A stretch of 64,000 bases of DNA from Anaerosoma tenue (GTDB lineage Bacteria > Actinomycetota > Coriobacteriia > Anaerosomatales > Anaerosomataceae). The position numbers and the translations under genes were made by a program. Shown here in pieces: positions 1 through 7,326 of the stretch. The stretch is from contig NZ_JALNTY010000002.1 of assembly GCF_023161965.1 (NCBI RefSeq), positions 212,552 to 276,551 of the forward strand, read 5' to 3'. The notes under the pieces are model-generated. The model saw nothing but the letters and a program-made list of their open reading frames with translations, searched no databases and was not told the DNA's origin. Every line of letters begins with the position of its first letter. Position 1 is the first letter of the stretch.

Positions 1-436
1 CCAGCCCGGCCACTTCTGCGGGGACACGAAGCCCCGCTACCACGTCCATGAGCTGCCCCAGCGTCTCCTCGCCTTCGCTCACTACCACGTAGTCCACGTC
101 CGGCTCGCTCGCTACCTCGGCAGGAAGGATGCTCGGGTGCGACCCGCCCATCACGACCGTGATGCCGGCGTCGTGCTCCTTAACCTGCGCGGCGATCGCG
201 CGGGCGTTGGGGTAGGTCTCGGTGAACGTGGAGATCCCCACGACCTGGGGCGAGAACCGGTTCAGCACGAGAGCGACCCGGCGCGGGTTGTAACCGCTGA
301 TGTTGAGGTCGAGGACCTCCACCTCGTGTCCCGCGTCCCGCACGTGTGCGGCGAGATATGCGATACCAAGCGGCGGCGCCACCCGCGCATGCGGGCTCAG
401 CCGGGACACCGGTGCGTTGATAAGCAGAATCCGCAT
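1..436 (-). CDS. B12-binding radical SAM protein, N-terminal part (runs off the window)
   Basis: Reading the minus strand from the ATG at 436 gives about 145 residues that leave the window at base 1 without a stop. The protein starts MRILLINAPVSRLS and continues with PPLGIAYLAAHVRDAGHEV, GISTFTETYPNAR and VMGGSHPSILPAE, then VVSEGEET. This is the pattern of the cobalamin-binding N-terminal domain of BchE-type radical SAM proteins. The radical SAM domain with its CxxxCxxC cluster would lie outside the window, so the class is inferred from the N-terminus only and the substrate cannot be named. No strong Shine-Dalgarno is visible. A hairpin at 456-486 separates it from the upstream aldehyde oxidoreductase operon on the same strand. 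Confidence 0.75.
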   Translation of the reverse strand, partial: MRILLINAPVSRLSPHARVAPPLGIAYLAAHVRDAGHEVEVLDLNISGYNPRRVALVLNRFSPQVVGISTFTETYPNARAIAAQVKEHDAGITVVMGGSHPSILPAEVASEPDVDYVVVSEGEETLGQLMDVVAGLRVPAEVAGL

Positions 437-455
437 CACGGCTCCATCATACGCC

Positions 456-486
456 GGGGGTGCCGCCCGCACCGGACGGCACCCCC
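456..486 (-). terminator. hairpin after the aldehyde oxidoreductase operon
   Basis: A perfect 10-bp inverted repeat (GGGGGTGCCG at 456-465 and its complement at 477-486) with an 11-nt loop lies just past the stop of the gene at 518. There is no T-run, so intrinsic termination is likely but not certain. Confidence 0.6.
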
Positions 487-517
487 GTGGTCGTTCATCG
501 TCCAACTACCGGTGGCC

Positions 518-976
518 CTACTCCACCGCCGCGTCCGCGGCTTCGTGGTCGGCGTCCTCGGCTGCGTTAGCAGCGCGATACACCTCGTCGTACTGGACCA
601 TCCGCTGCCGTACCAGCGAGGCGATAGCCAGGTTCTGGTCGCGATACACGTCCAGACCCTCCAAGTCCCGCTCGACGGCTTCCGCCAGCTCCACGTCACG
701 CACCACATCACGCAGCCAGATGACGAGCTTACCCACGTCCATCCAGTTGAGCGCGCCCTTGAAGCCGTCAGACAGCATCGGCGCATCCCAGCGCGTGCCC
801 AGGACGAATATGGCCATGTCGCGCATGCTGTACATGTCCTTCGCCGAGTTGCCCGCGCTCGGGGTCATCGAGTGACCCACGAACCGCTGATCGTAGTCCA
901 GCTCCCTGAGCCAGTGCGTCACCTGATCGAGCGTCGGTTCAGTGAAGATGGTCTGGCCTGTATCGTCGGACATCAT
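518..976 (-). CDS. small protein of unknown function, last gene of the aldehyde oxidoreductase operon
   Basis: A 152-residue acidic, soluble protein with no signal peptide, membrane segment or cysteine motif that I recognise. The ATG at 976 shares one base with the TGA stop of the upstream AOR gene (TGATG); a GTG at 979 and an ATG at 973 are alternatives. The overlap argues for translational coupling and near-stoichiometric synthesis with the AOR catalytic subunit. In E. coli the ydhYVWXUT operon also places an uncharacterised soluble gene next to an AOR-family gene, so a maturation factor or accessory subunit is a reasonable guess. I do not recognise the family. It ends in an Ala/Asp/Glu-rich tail. 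Confidence 0.8.
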   Translation of the reverse strand: MMSDDTGQTIFTEPTLDQVTHWLRELDYDQRFVGHSMTPSAGNSAKDMYSMRDMAIFVLGTRWDAPMLSDGFKGALNWMDVGKLVIWLRDVVRDVELAEAVERDLEGLDVYRDQNLAIASLVRQRMVQYDEVYRAANAAEDADHEAADAAVE

Positions 977-3042
977 CACGCTCCCAGCTTGCCGTTCTTC
1001 TCGAGCTCATCGGCCACATGGTCGAGGCCCAGTTCGCCCAGCCCGGCGCGGGTCGGCCAACCGCTGTCGGTTGCCCATCCCTCAAGCGCGTAGAAGCGCG
1101 TCTTGGTGTCCTCGAACTTCTCGCGGTCGAGCGTGCGATCGAGACAGATGCCGTACTTCCACTCGCCGTTCTCCTTCACAGGAAGGAAGTATGGGGCCGT
1201 CGTGGGCACGTCGTAGACGTAACCGGAGAAGACCTCCATGTCGCGGTGGCGTCCCTGCAGCGTCCAGATCGCGCGGCCGAGGTTCCAGATCCTGCGGCCC
1301 ATCTCAAGGCTCTCTTCGTACGTGATGTCCTTGCCGGTCACGGCCTTGTACATGCGAATCTCGTACTCGGGTGTCGCTCCCTTGTTATCCTCCGTGTTCA
1401 CGCTCGCGAGCTGCGGCCACGCCCAGTCGCAGAGCAGCATCGACTGGAGCCAGAATCTCCCGTAGTGACGATGCCATGCGACCGCCTTGAGTTTCGGATC
1501 GGCATAGATCCCCTCTTCGCTATAGTCCCAGCCGTCGGGGTCGCCCACGCCGGTGGCCTCGGCAAGCAATTCGACCATACGCTCGGCCGAGAAGTGTGCA
1601 GGCACGCCCAATGCGGCGGTCACGAGCGGCATCCAGTGGACCCACCAGTTCACGCCGTGCTCGTTGATGTCGCGGTCGCCGAAGAGCGAGCCGTAGCTCC
1701 ACTCCACCTCAAGACGCGGATCGTAGTGCTCCTGGAAGCCCCATTGCGGACGGTTGAGCAGACCGCTGGCGATGTCTTCCTCGTAGCGGCCCCACTTGAC
1801 CGCTGCGCGGGTCACGCCGTCCTGCAGGTCGGCGCCGATGTCGGTGCCGTCGGCGATAGCGTGAAGCAGCTTCTCGATGAAGCCGTAGGTGGCGTACTCC
1901 TCCCACGGCAGCTCCGAATGGATCTCCTTGCCGGGGCCGAGGATCCCCATCTTGTAGAGCGAGTGCAGGTAGCTGTGGCCGTTGATGAGGTCGTAGGCGT
2001 TGATGCCAAGCCGGTCGAGAAGCGTGATGGCCGCCATCTGCTCGTTCAGATCGCCGCTGGCCGCCCAGAAGAGGCCCTCAACGCAGATGTCGCCGTTGGC
2101 GAGGCCGCTGGCGAAGTTCATGCGACAGTTCTTGAAGCAGCCCATGCACCCCTGGGGGCGTGCAGGCTGGTTCGCGGTCCAGAGCAGGTGAGCGTACCCC
2201 GGCTGGTTGGTGTTGATGCCGAACAGAGAGGTGCCCTGGCCTGTGAGCGGCTGCTCAACCTTGGGATCATCGACGTTGTATCCGTGGACCTCTTTGAGCT
2301 CAAGACGGATATCCATCAGCGCGGCCGGATCGGCCACCGGCACGCTGCCGGTGCCGATGCAGCTGATCGCCTTCAGGTTCTTCGCGCCAAGGATCCCGCC
2401 GAAGCCGCCCTGGCCGCCGCCGTTGCCGGAGTCGTGAAGCAGACACGCGTTGCGCGTCTGCGCCTCGCCCGCAGGGCCGATACACACCACGGCCGGCTTT
2501 GCCGTGGTACGACCGGAGTCGCGGGTAGAATCCGCGTCCCACCAGTCACGGAAGTCGACGTTGCCTGTGACGATCTTCCATATCTCCTCCTGGGTCTCGT
2601 GTGTATCGAGACCCCAGAGACCGGTGGCGTCTTCGAACGTCACCTTGCCGTTGACGATGTTGATCCATACGGGGGTGTCCGAAGCACCTTGAACAGCCAC
2701 GCCGTCATAGCCCGCATACTTGAGCATCGCAGACCAGCGGCCGCCGAAGTTGGAGCGAGTGAACCACCCGATCGGGTACTGCTGGATGCCGATGCCGGTG
2801 ACCTCGGTGCGGCCCGTCGCCGAAGGCGCGCCCGTCCCGCACATCGGTGACGTCATGAAGCTCACCATGTTGGCCGGGTCGAAGCCGTCGATGGTCTTGT
2901 CGGGCACGCGATCCCAGAAGAGCGCCTGTCCGATACCGTAGCCGCCTCCCCACTCCTCGTACTGGGAGGTGGGGATCTCCTCAGTGGTCTTGTCGGTAAG
3001 ATTCACATACAGGATCTTGCCGACGTATCCGCCTGTTGCCAT
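976..3042 (-). CDS. aldehyde:ferredoxin oxidoreductase family protein (tungsten/molybdenum bis-pterin enzyme)
   Basis: 688 residues, within the usual range for AOR-family catalytic subunits. The N-terminal pterin domain is recognisable from YVGKILYVNLTDKTTEEIP and the segment around residues 95-118 (FTRSNFGGRWSAMLKYAGYD). The [4Fe-4S] ligands read CMGCFKNC (C299, C302, C306), with the distal cysteine at C538 in SMLLCDWAW; the C-terminal RIWNLGRAIWTLQGRHRD is also typical. Family knowledge: these enzymes carry a W- or Mo-bispyranopterin and oxidise aldehydes or reduce acids. The substrate here is unknown. The start has AAGGAGG nine bases upstream. The neighbouring Tat ferredoxin and cytochrome b suggest coupling to the quinone pool, as proposed for the YdhV group, rather than to free ferredoxin alone. 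Confidence 0.93.
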   Translation of the reverse strand: MATGGYVGKILYVNLTDKTTEEIPTSQYEEWGGGYGIGQALFWDRVPDKTIDGFDPANMVSFMTSPMCGTGAPSATGRTEVTGIGIQQYPIGWFTRSNFGGRWSAMLKYAGYDGVAVQGASDTPVWINIVNGKVTFEDATGLWGLDTHETQEEIWKIVTGNVDFRDWWDADSTRDSGRTTAKPAVVCIGPAGEAQTRNACLLHDSGNGGGQGGFGGILGAKNLKAISCIGTGSVPVADPAALMDIRLELKEVHGYNVDDPKVEQPLTGQGTSLFGINTNQPGYAHLLWTANQPARPQGCMGCFKNCRMNFASGLANGDICVEGLFWAASGDLNEQMAAITLLDRLGINAYDLINGHSYLHSLYKMGILGPGKEIHSELPWEEYATYGFIEKLLHAIADGTDIGADLQDGVTRAAVKWGRYEEDIASGLLNRPQWGFQEHYDPRLEVEWSYGSLFGDRDINEHGVNWWVHWMPLVTAALGVPAHFSAERMVELLAEATGVGDPDGWDYSEEGIYADPKLKAVAWHRHYGRFWLQSMLLCDWAWPQLASVNTEDNKGATPEYEIRMYKAVTGKDITYEESLEMGRRIWNLGRAIWTLQGRHRDMEVFSGYVYDVPTTAPYFLPVKENGEWKYGICLDRTLDREKFEDTKTRFYALEGWATDSGWPTRAGLGELGLDHVADELEKNGKLGA

Positions 3043-3102
3043 GTGCCGTGCCTCCTTGTTGAACGCCGTCAGAGACGTTGGGTGGACTGGGAACGATCCG
3101 TC

Positions 3103-3867
3103 TTACTCGGCTGGTGCTGCCGCCGGGGGAACGGGGTTGGTCGGCAGCTCGAAGTCGGCTTCCTTGCCGAAGTCCGTGGTATCGAGTGACAGCCAGCCCC
3201 AGTGGTGGTTGCGGAGATTGGCCATGTAGCCCCACTCCTGCTGCACCGGAACGTCGGTCGTGTACGAGATCGCGCGCATCGGGCAGCTCTCGATACACGC
3301 CTGCTTTCCGCCGGGTCCACCCTCTTCGTTCCAGTAGGGCGTGTTGGCGCACAGGTCGCACTTCTGCGCGTGCTTGTCTTCGTGGTTCCATTGCATGCGC
3401 GACGGGGTGAACGGGCATGCGTACACGCAGCGCTCGCAACCCACGCACTTGCTCTCGTCCACCATGCGCACGTTGCCGTTCTCTTCGCTCACATGGTTGG
3501 CGCCGGTGGGGCAGGCCTCGACACACGCGGGTGCGGGACACTGACGGCACTGCACCTGCTCCATGTCGTACGGGAACTTGCCGAACGGGTTCTTGGTGAC
3601 CTGGATACGGGAGAGCGCGGGGTTCACGCGTCCGTGGTGCACCATCGAGCACGTGAGCATGCAGGTATCACAGCCCGCGCACTTCTTGGTGTCCACCAGG
3701 AGATAGCCCTCCGAGGCCGGCAGCGCCATGACCTGCTCGGGCACGATGAAGCCCTTGACGACGAAGCCGCCGAGCAGCGCGCCGACGCCCACGCCACCCA
3801 GACCGGCGAAGAACTGCCGGCGTGAGTAGCCCTGGCCCTCGGTCGTCTTGATATCGTTGTCCGCCAT
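3103..3867 (-). CDS. Tat-exported four-cluster ferredoxin subunit (HybA/NrfC/YdhY type)
   Basis: 254 residues from the ATG at 3867, which has AAAGGA upstream; an in-frame ATG at 3900 lacks one. A twin-arginine signal (SRRQFFAGLGG, R16-R17) precedes a hydrophobic stretch. Four cysteine groups follow: CAGCDTCMLTC (63-73), CRQCPAPACVEACP, CVGCERCVYACPF, and CDLC...ACIESCP, enough for four [4Fe-4S] clusters. This is the electron-transfer subunit pattern of DMSO-reductase-type and AOR-type membrane complexes. It lies between the cytochrome b gene (35 bp upstream) and the AOR gene (60 bp downstream), so it most likely passes electrons between them. A Tat signal here with a partner that lacks one suggests co-export of a folded complex, or a membrane tether. 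Confidence 0.9.
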   Translation of the reverse strand: MADNDIKTTEGQGYSRRQFFAGLGGVGVGALLGGFVVKGFIVPEQVMALPASEGYLLVDTKKCAGCDTCMLTCSMVHHGRVNPALSRIQVTKNPFGKFPYDMEQVQCRQCPAPACVEACPTGANHVSEENGNVRMVDESKCVGCERCVYACPFTPSRMQWNHEDKHAQKCDLCANTPYWNEEGGPGGKQACIESCPMRAISYTTDVPVQQEWGYMANLRNHHWGWLSLDTTDFGKEADFELPTNPVPPAAAPAE

Positions 3868-3902
3868 GTGGAGATGTCCTTTCAGATATCGTCCGCGCAC
3901 CC

Positions 3903-4751
3903 TTACTCGGGCGCGTCTCCGGTCTTCGTGAGGCGCTTGTACCAGCCGGCGTGCTCCTTCTTGGCCTGCTCCACCGACACGTAGCCGGTGAACATGCTCT
4001 TGAGCACCGGCCAGCTCATCGGCAGGATCGCCGCGAAGAAGACGTGGGCGAGGAAGAAGGCGAGCATCGCGATGGTGGAGACGTCATGCACCAGCGTGGT
4101 GGCGCCCATGAGGCCCGCCGGCATGTCGACCACGTGCGCGAGGGCCTTCAGAAGCCCGGTCACGATGATCAGCACCGTGGAGGCCAGGGCGAGGATGTAG
4201 GCCATCTTCTCGCTCTCGAAGTACTTGTCCTCGGGCGGCATGGTGCAGCTCTTCACGCCCAGGAGGTGTCCGTAGTGGTTCTTCGTGTACTCCCAGAAGT
4301 CCTTGGTCGGCAGGTGCTCCTTGAAACGGTGCGCTGAAAGAAGTGTGTTCGCGCCGTAGTAGAAGGTGCCGAACAGGAACATCACCACGAAGACGAAGTG
4401 CAGGTTCATCATCGCCCAGGTCCACGTGCCGCTTGACACCAGACGCGGGACGAACAGGAACCCGAGCGCGATGCCGGTGACGAGCAGCATCATGGTGCCG
4501 ATGCCGTGCGTCCAGTGCTCGAGGATCGCCGCGCCGTCGTGGCGCAGCACCTTGTCCCCTTCGATTCGCGGGTCCTCTCGACGGGTGAGCCCCGCCGCGA
4601 AGATGCCCACCAGCGGTGCTGCGAAGACCAGCCACCAGCCGGAGTCGAAGAGAAGCTCGGAGCCGTCGGTTGCCGCCACCTGCCAGGCGTAGACCGCTCC
4701 GACCGCGAACACCAGCGCCAGAATGACGCTTGTGAGCGCGCGTTTACTCAT
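3903..4751 (-). CDS. cytochrome b subunit of the aldehyde oxidoreductase complex (formate dehydrogenase gamma-like)
   Basis: 282 residues from the ATG at 4751, preceded by AAGGGG. It has several hydrophobic segments (about residues 5-20, 35-55, 80-105, 115-140, 190-215, 225-255). Candidate heme-b histidines lie in ILEHWTHGIGTMMLLVTGI and MMNLHFVFVVMFLFG, with more near LVHDVSTIAML and FFLAHVFFAAILP. The layout resembles FdnI/YdhU-type b cytochromes that accept electrons from a four-cluster ferredoxin and reduce menaquinone. It is the first gene of the operon; the promoter should lie in the region shared with the divergent gene at 4944. Which quinone it uses cannot be told from sequence. Confidence 0.85.
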   Translation of the reverse strand: MSKRALTSVILALVFAVGAVYAWQVAATDGSELLFDSGWWLVFAAPLVGIFAAGLTRREDPRIEGDKVLRHDGAAILEHWTHGIGTMMLLVTGIALGFLFVPRLVSSGTWTWAMMNLHFVFVVMFLFGTFYYGANTLLSAHRFKEHLPTKDFWEYTKNHYGHLLGVKSCTMPPEDKYFESEKMAYILALASTVLIIVTGLLKALAHVVDMPAGLMGATTLVHDVSTIAMLAFFLAHVFFAAILPMSWPVLKSMFTGYVSVEQAKKEHAGWYKRLTKTGDAPE

Positions 4752-4818
4752 GCGCACACCCCTTCCCCTGATCTCGATTGCAGGCATAGATGTATCTGCC
4801 GGGCCTGCTGCTCCTTAC

Positions 4819-4862
4819 ATTGACCGTCTGGCGACAGTTAGTGTCAATCTCTCAATAGTTGA
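4819..4862. promoter_or_regulatory. divergent promoter/operator region with nested inverted repeats
   Basis: Between the AOR operon and the Fic-like gene, ATTGAC (4819-4824) faces GTCAAT (4843-4848). GACA/TGTC (4833-4836, 4842-4845) is nested inside, and TCAATAGTTGA (4852-4862) is a further palindrome. On the minus strand TTGACA (4842-4847) lies 17 bp from GTCAAT, a plausible -35/-10 pair for the AOR operon. The symmetry suggests one regulator could act on both directions. Confidence 0.4.
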
Positions 4863-4943
4863 TAGTTGGGGGGTTCAACGCGCCTGAGCTGCGCTATAGT
4901 CGGGCTCACAGGGCGTATTCGTGAGGATCGATTGGACCGGCAC

Positions 4944-6281
4944 ATGACCGACACTCCGCTCTACGCGCAACTCAGGCACGCACTCACAGAGGATCCGGAT
5001 ATGGCCCGGCTGCTGAAGCGAGTGACCGCCGCCCATCTCAGCTGGGATGAGTTCCAGGCCATGCCGCTGTCTGGTGAGTTGGGCCGTGAAGCCGTCTGGG
5101 ACCTGATGCGGCTGCTCAACCGTGCGATGGGTATCGAGATCCCGGTCCCGGACCTCGACGGCAACGACTACTGGTATCACCGCACGCACGAGATCGCGGA
5201 CTCGATCGCGCAGATCCAGTGCCTGTGCAGGGCCGACTCCAGCCTGTACCGGAGGCTCACCGCCACGCGCAACACGGCGGTGCTCGTACGCTCCAGGATC
5301 GACGAGACGATCGCGGCCGCCCGGCTCGACGGCCTCGCGATCTCGGCGGAAGACTACGAGGAGATGCTTCGCACCGAACGCGCGCCACACACCGACAATG
5401 AGCTTTTGGTCTACAACACCCTGCGCGCCCTCGACCGGCTCGAGCAGTTGCGCAACGAGCCGTTCTCTCTCGAACTGCTCGTGCATCTCAGGAGTCTGGT
5501 GATCGAGGGTGTGGACATAGATGGCCTCGTGCATACCGAGCAGCGGCTCGGGACCGTCTCGTTCGACTACGCGTCGGGCCGGACCGCCGAGCACGCCAGC
5601 CGGCAGACCAAGTACATCTGCGACTACGCCAACCACCTCAGCGGCGACATGCACGACCACGCCGTCTTCAGGGCTCTGCTGCTGCCCGACCTGTTCCGCT
5701 TCTACCAGCCCCTGCCCAACGTGAACAGCCAGGTAGGCCGTCTCGCGTTCCGCCTGTACACGATCAAGACGGGTCTGCCGGTCCTGGGCCTGCTGCCCCT
5801 TTCGCAGACCAGGCTCGACTGGGAGGATGGCAAGCTGGGGTCGACACTGATATCGCACGGACCTGTCGAGCATGCGGAGGGGCGCAAGCGCAACGGCGTG
5901 GACCTCACGGATTACGCGACCCTCTCCGTTCAGTTGGCGCTCGTGGCGCTGCTTGACCTCAACTGGAAACTCCACGAGCTCGAGCGCGAGGACGCGGAGC
6001 TGCGCGATCTTCTGCAGCGGGATCCCGAGATCAACCACCGGCAGCGCTCCATCCTCGGCAGAGCGCTCAAGAACCCCCAGGCCGAGTTCCGCATCGCGTA
6101 CCACAAGACCACGCATAACGTGGTCTACGCCACAGCGCGGGCCGACCTCCTGGAACTCGCGGAGAAGGGCTATCTCGTGGCCGGAAAGAAGGGCCGGGCG
6201 ATGATCTTCACGCCACGGGAGGGCCTGCGCGAGTTCATCGAGAGCGGCTACCGGGGAGACGAACCCGCCGGTCGCCCCTGA
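4944..6281 (+). CDS. Fic-fold protein with degraded catalytic motif plus C-terminal winged helix
   Basis: 445 residues from the ATG at 4944; the only SD-like sequence is weak, and an in-frame start exists at 4866. Residues about 108-130 (SRIDETIAAARLDGLAIS) align with the region of Fic proteins that normally reads SSxIEG. Around residues 255-266 the sequence QPLPNVNSQVGR sits where HPFxDGNGRxxR is expected, followed by LAFRLYTIKTGLPVLGL, which fits the Fic helix after the motif. The catalytic His is Gln, and the DGNGR core is altered. AMPylation activity by the usual mechanism is therefore unlikely. The last ~100 residues resemble a winged-helix DNA-binding region (NVVYATARADLLELAEKGYL). It may be a regulator derived from a Fic enzyme. 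It is divergent from the AOR operon, but a functional link is only suggested. Confidence 0.7.
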   Translation: MTDTPLYAQLRHALTEDPDMARLLKRVTAAHLSWDEFQAMPLSGELGREAVWDLMRLLNRAMGIEIPVPDLDGNDYWYHRTHEIADSIAQIQCLCRADSSLYRRLTATRNTAVLVRSRIDETIAAARLDGLAISAEDYEEMLRTERAPHTDNELLVYNTLRALDRLEQLRNEPFSLELLVHLRSLVIEGVDIDGLVHTEQRLGTVSFDYASGRTAEHASRQTKYICDYANHLSGDMHDHAVFRALLLPDLFRFYQPLPNVNSQVGRLAFRLYTIKTGLPVLGLLPLSQTRLDWEDGKLGSTLISHGPVEHAEGRKRNGVDLTDYATLSVQLALVALLDLNWKLHELEREDAELRDLLQRDPEINHRQRSILGRALKNPQAEFRIAYHKTTHNVVYATARADLLELAEKGYLVAGKKGRAMIFTPREGLREFIESGYRGDEPAGRP

Positions 6282-6294
6282 GCCCACATGAGGA

Positions 6295-6328
6295 TGAGGC
6301 CTTCCCCGATCGCTCGGGGAAGGCCTCA
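6295..6328 (+). terminator. strong terminator after the Fic-like gene
   Basis: A 13-bp perfect stem, TGAGGCCTTCCCC (6295-6307) with its complement at 6316-6328 and an 8-nt loop, starts 14 bp after the stop. It can serve both strands. From 6329 to 6501 I see no gene or tRNA. Confidence 0.85.
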
Positions 6329-6501
6329 CCAGACGTGAAGTTGGGAGGTCGCGCTACTCGACCATTCGCAGCGGGTGAGGTAAGGGGGTGTGCACCCGCA
6401 CGGTCATGCTGCTTGGCAGGCAGTGCGCTATGGCGCGGACCGCGGTATCCATATCGCGACTCCCAAATCGTCAACCATGTGCGTGCAGCGAGTGTGCTGC
6501 C

Positions 6502-7044
6502 CTACTGCCCGTGGCTCTCAAGATAGTCGAGCACTGCCGCCTGCTCGGCCTCGGTGAGCTCGGCGCCATGCACCGTCATCATCGTCTCAAGGACGTTCTC
6601 CCAGTCGGTGCCCGCGGGCTGCGAGTAGATGTTGGTCATGTCGTGGCACGTGGTGCACTTGCCCTGGATGACCGTCTCGCCCTCGCTCGGGTTGCGCGAC
6701 TCGAGGAACTCGGTGATCGCGGCCTTCTCCTCATCGGTGAGAACGGCGCCGTGAGCGGTCTCCATCGTGGCGATGACGTTGTTCCAGTCGGTCATCTCGG
6801 TCTGGAGGTAGATGCGCGTGACATCGTGGCAGGAGGTGCAGGCGCCTTCGAGGGCGGCCTCGCCGTCAGGAACCTCGGTGGCCGGCCCTTCGGCTTCAGG
6901 ATCCTCGGCGTCCTCCACGGGCTCTTCGGCCGCGGGCTCTTCGCTCGGCTCCTCTTCTGCGGAACAGCCGGTGACGAACACCATGCTCACGGAGAGCATC
7001 GCAACGAGCATCATCATGAGCGACACGCGAAGCAGTTTGTTCAT
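6502..7044 (-). CDS. diheme c-type cytochrome lipoprotein with an internal duplication
   Basis: 180 residues. The signal peptide ends in a lipobox (FVTGC, Cys27), so the protein is probably lipid-anchored outside the membrane. A Glu/Pro-rich linker (about residues 28-62) follows. Two near-identical domains then carry CTSCH (69-73) and CTTCH (130-134), each continuing with DW(N/E)NV, a methionine-rich TM(E/M)T and a helix ending FLES or YLES. Each domain should bind one heme c. The second motif arose by tandem duplication of about 60 residues. The role is extracytoplasmic electron transfer; the partner is unknown. Nearby redox genes include the AOR complex. SD-like GGGAAGGGG lies about 12 bp upstream of the ATG. 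The 5' leader is strongly structured (7101-7163). Confidence 0.92.
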   Translation of the reverse strand: MNKLLRVSLMMMLVAMLSVSMVFVTGCSAEEEPSEEPAAEEPVEDAEDPEAEGPATEVPDGEAALEGACTSCHDVTRIYLQTEMTDWNNVIATMETAHGAVLTDEEKAAITEFLESRNPSEGETVIQGKCTTCHDMTNIYSQPAGTDWENVLETMMTVHGAELTEAEQAAVLDYLESHGQ

Positions 7045-7100
7045 GTTGGATCGGACCCCTTCCCAGGCGGCTCAACGGCCACCTACCCCTACGTTCCCGC

Positions 7101-7163
7101 CCGTCCGGTCTTGGACGGCTGCAGCGCCGGTGCTGCAGAAAGCGTGGCCTCATGCCTCGCTTT
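7101..7163 (-). other. three tandem hairpins in the 5' leader of the cytochrome lipoprotein gene
   Basis: Read 5'-3' on the minus strand: AAAGCG paired across 7163-7139 with an inner GGC/GCC stem, then CTGCAGC/GCTGCAG (7138-7119), then CCGTCC/GGACGG (7118-7101). All stems are perfect apart from one mismatch in the first. A TTGACA at 7201-7206 (minus) could be the -35 element. I cannot match it to a known riboswitch. Confidence 0.45.
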
Positions 7164-7326
7164 GCGTGGTGTCTTCATAGTCGCGGCGGTCCTCGTTGTT
7201 TGTCAATCTGTGAAGAATTGATACTTCCGCACGGATATGCTCTGGGTGGGCACTGAGCGTGTACCGCCAGGGCTCCTCGGGGACGATACGCACTAGGACC
7301 CAACGGGCCACTCGGAGGATGCGCCG

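Noticed and set aside
4819-4862. FNR/CRP-type site upstream of the AOR operon
   Set aside because: Half-sites resemble TTGAC/GTCAA, but the spacing (18 bp) is wrong for FNR (TTGAT-N4-ATCAA).
6329-6501. tRNA or tRNA-Sec gene in the gap after the Fic-like gene
   Set aside because: GGGAGGTCGCG and CGCGACTCCC are roughly complementary, but there is no T-loop (GTTCRA), anticodon arm or CCA end.
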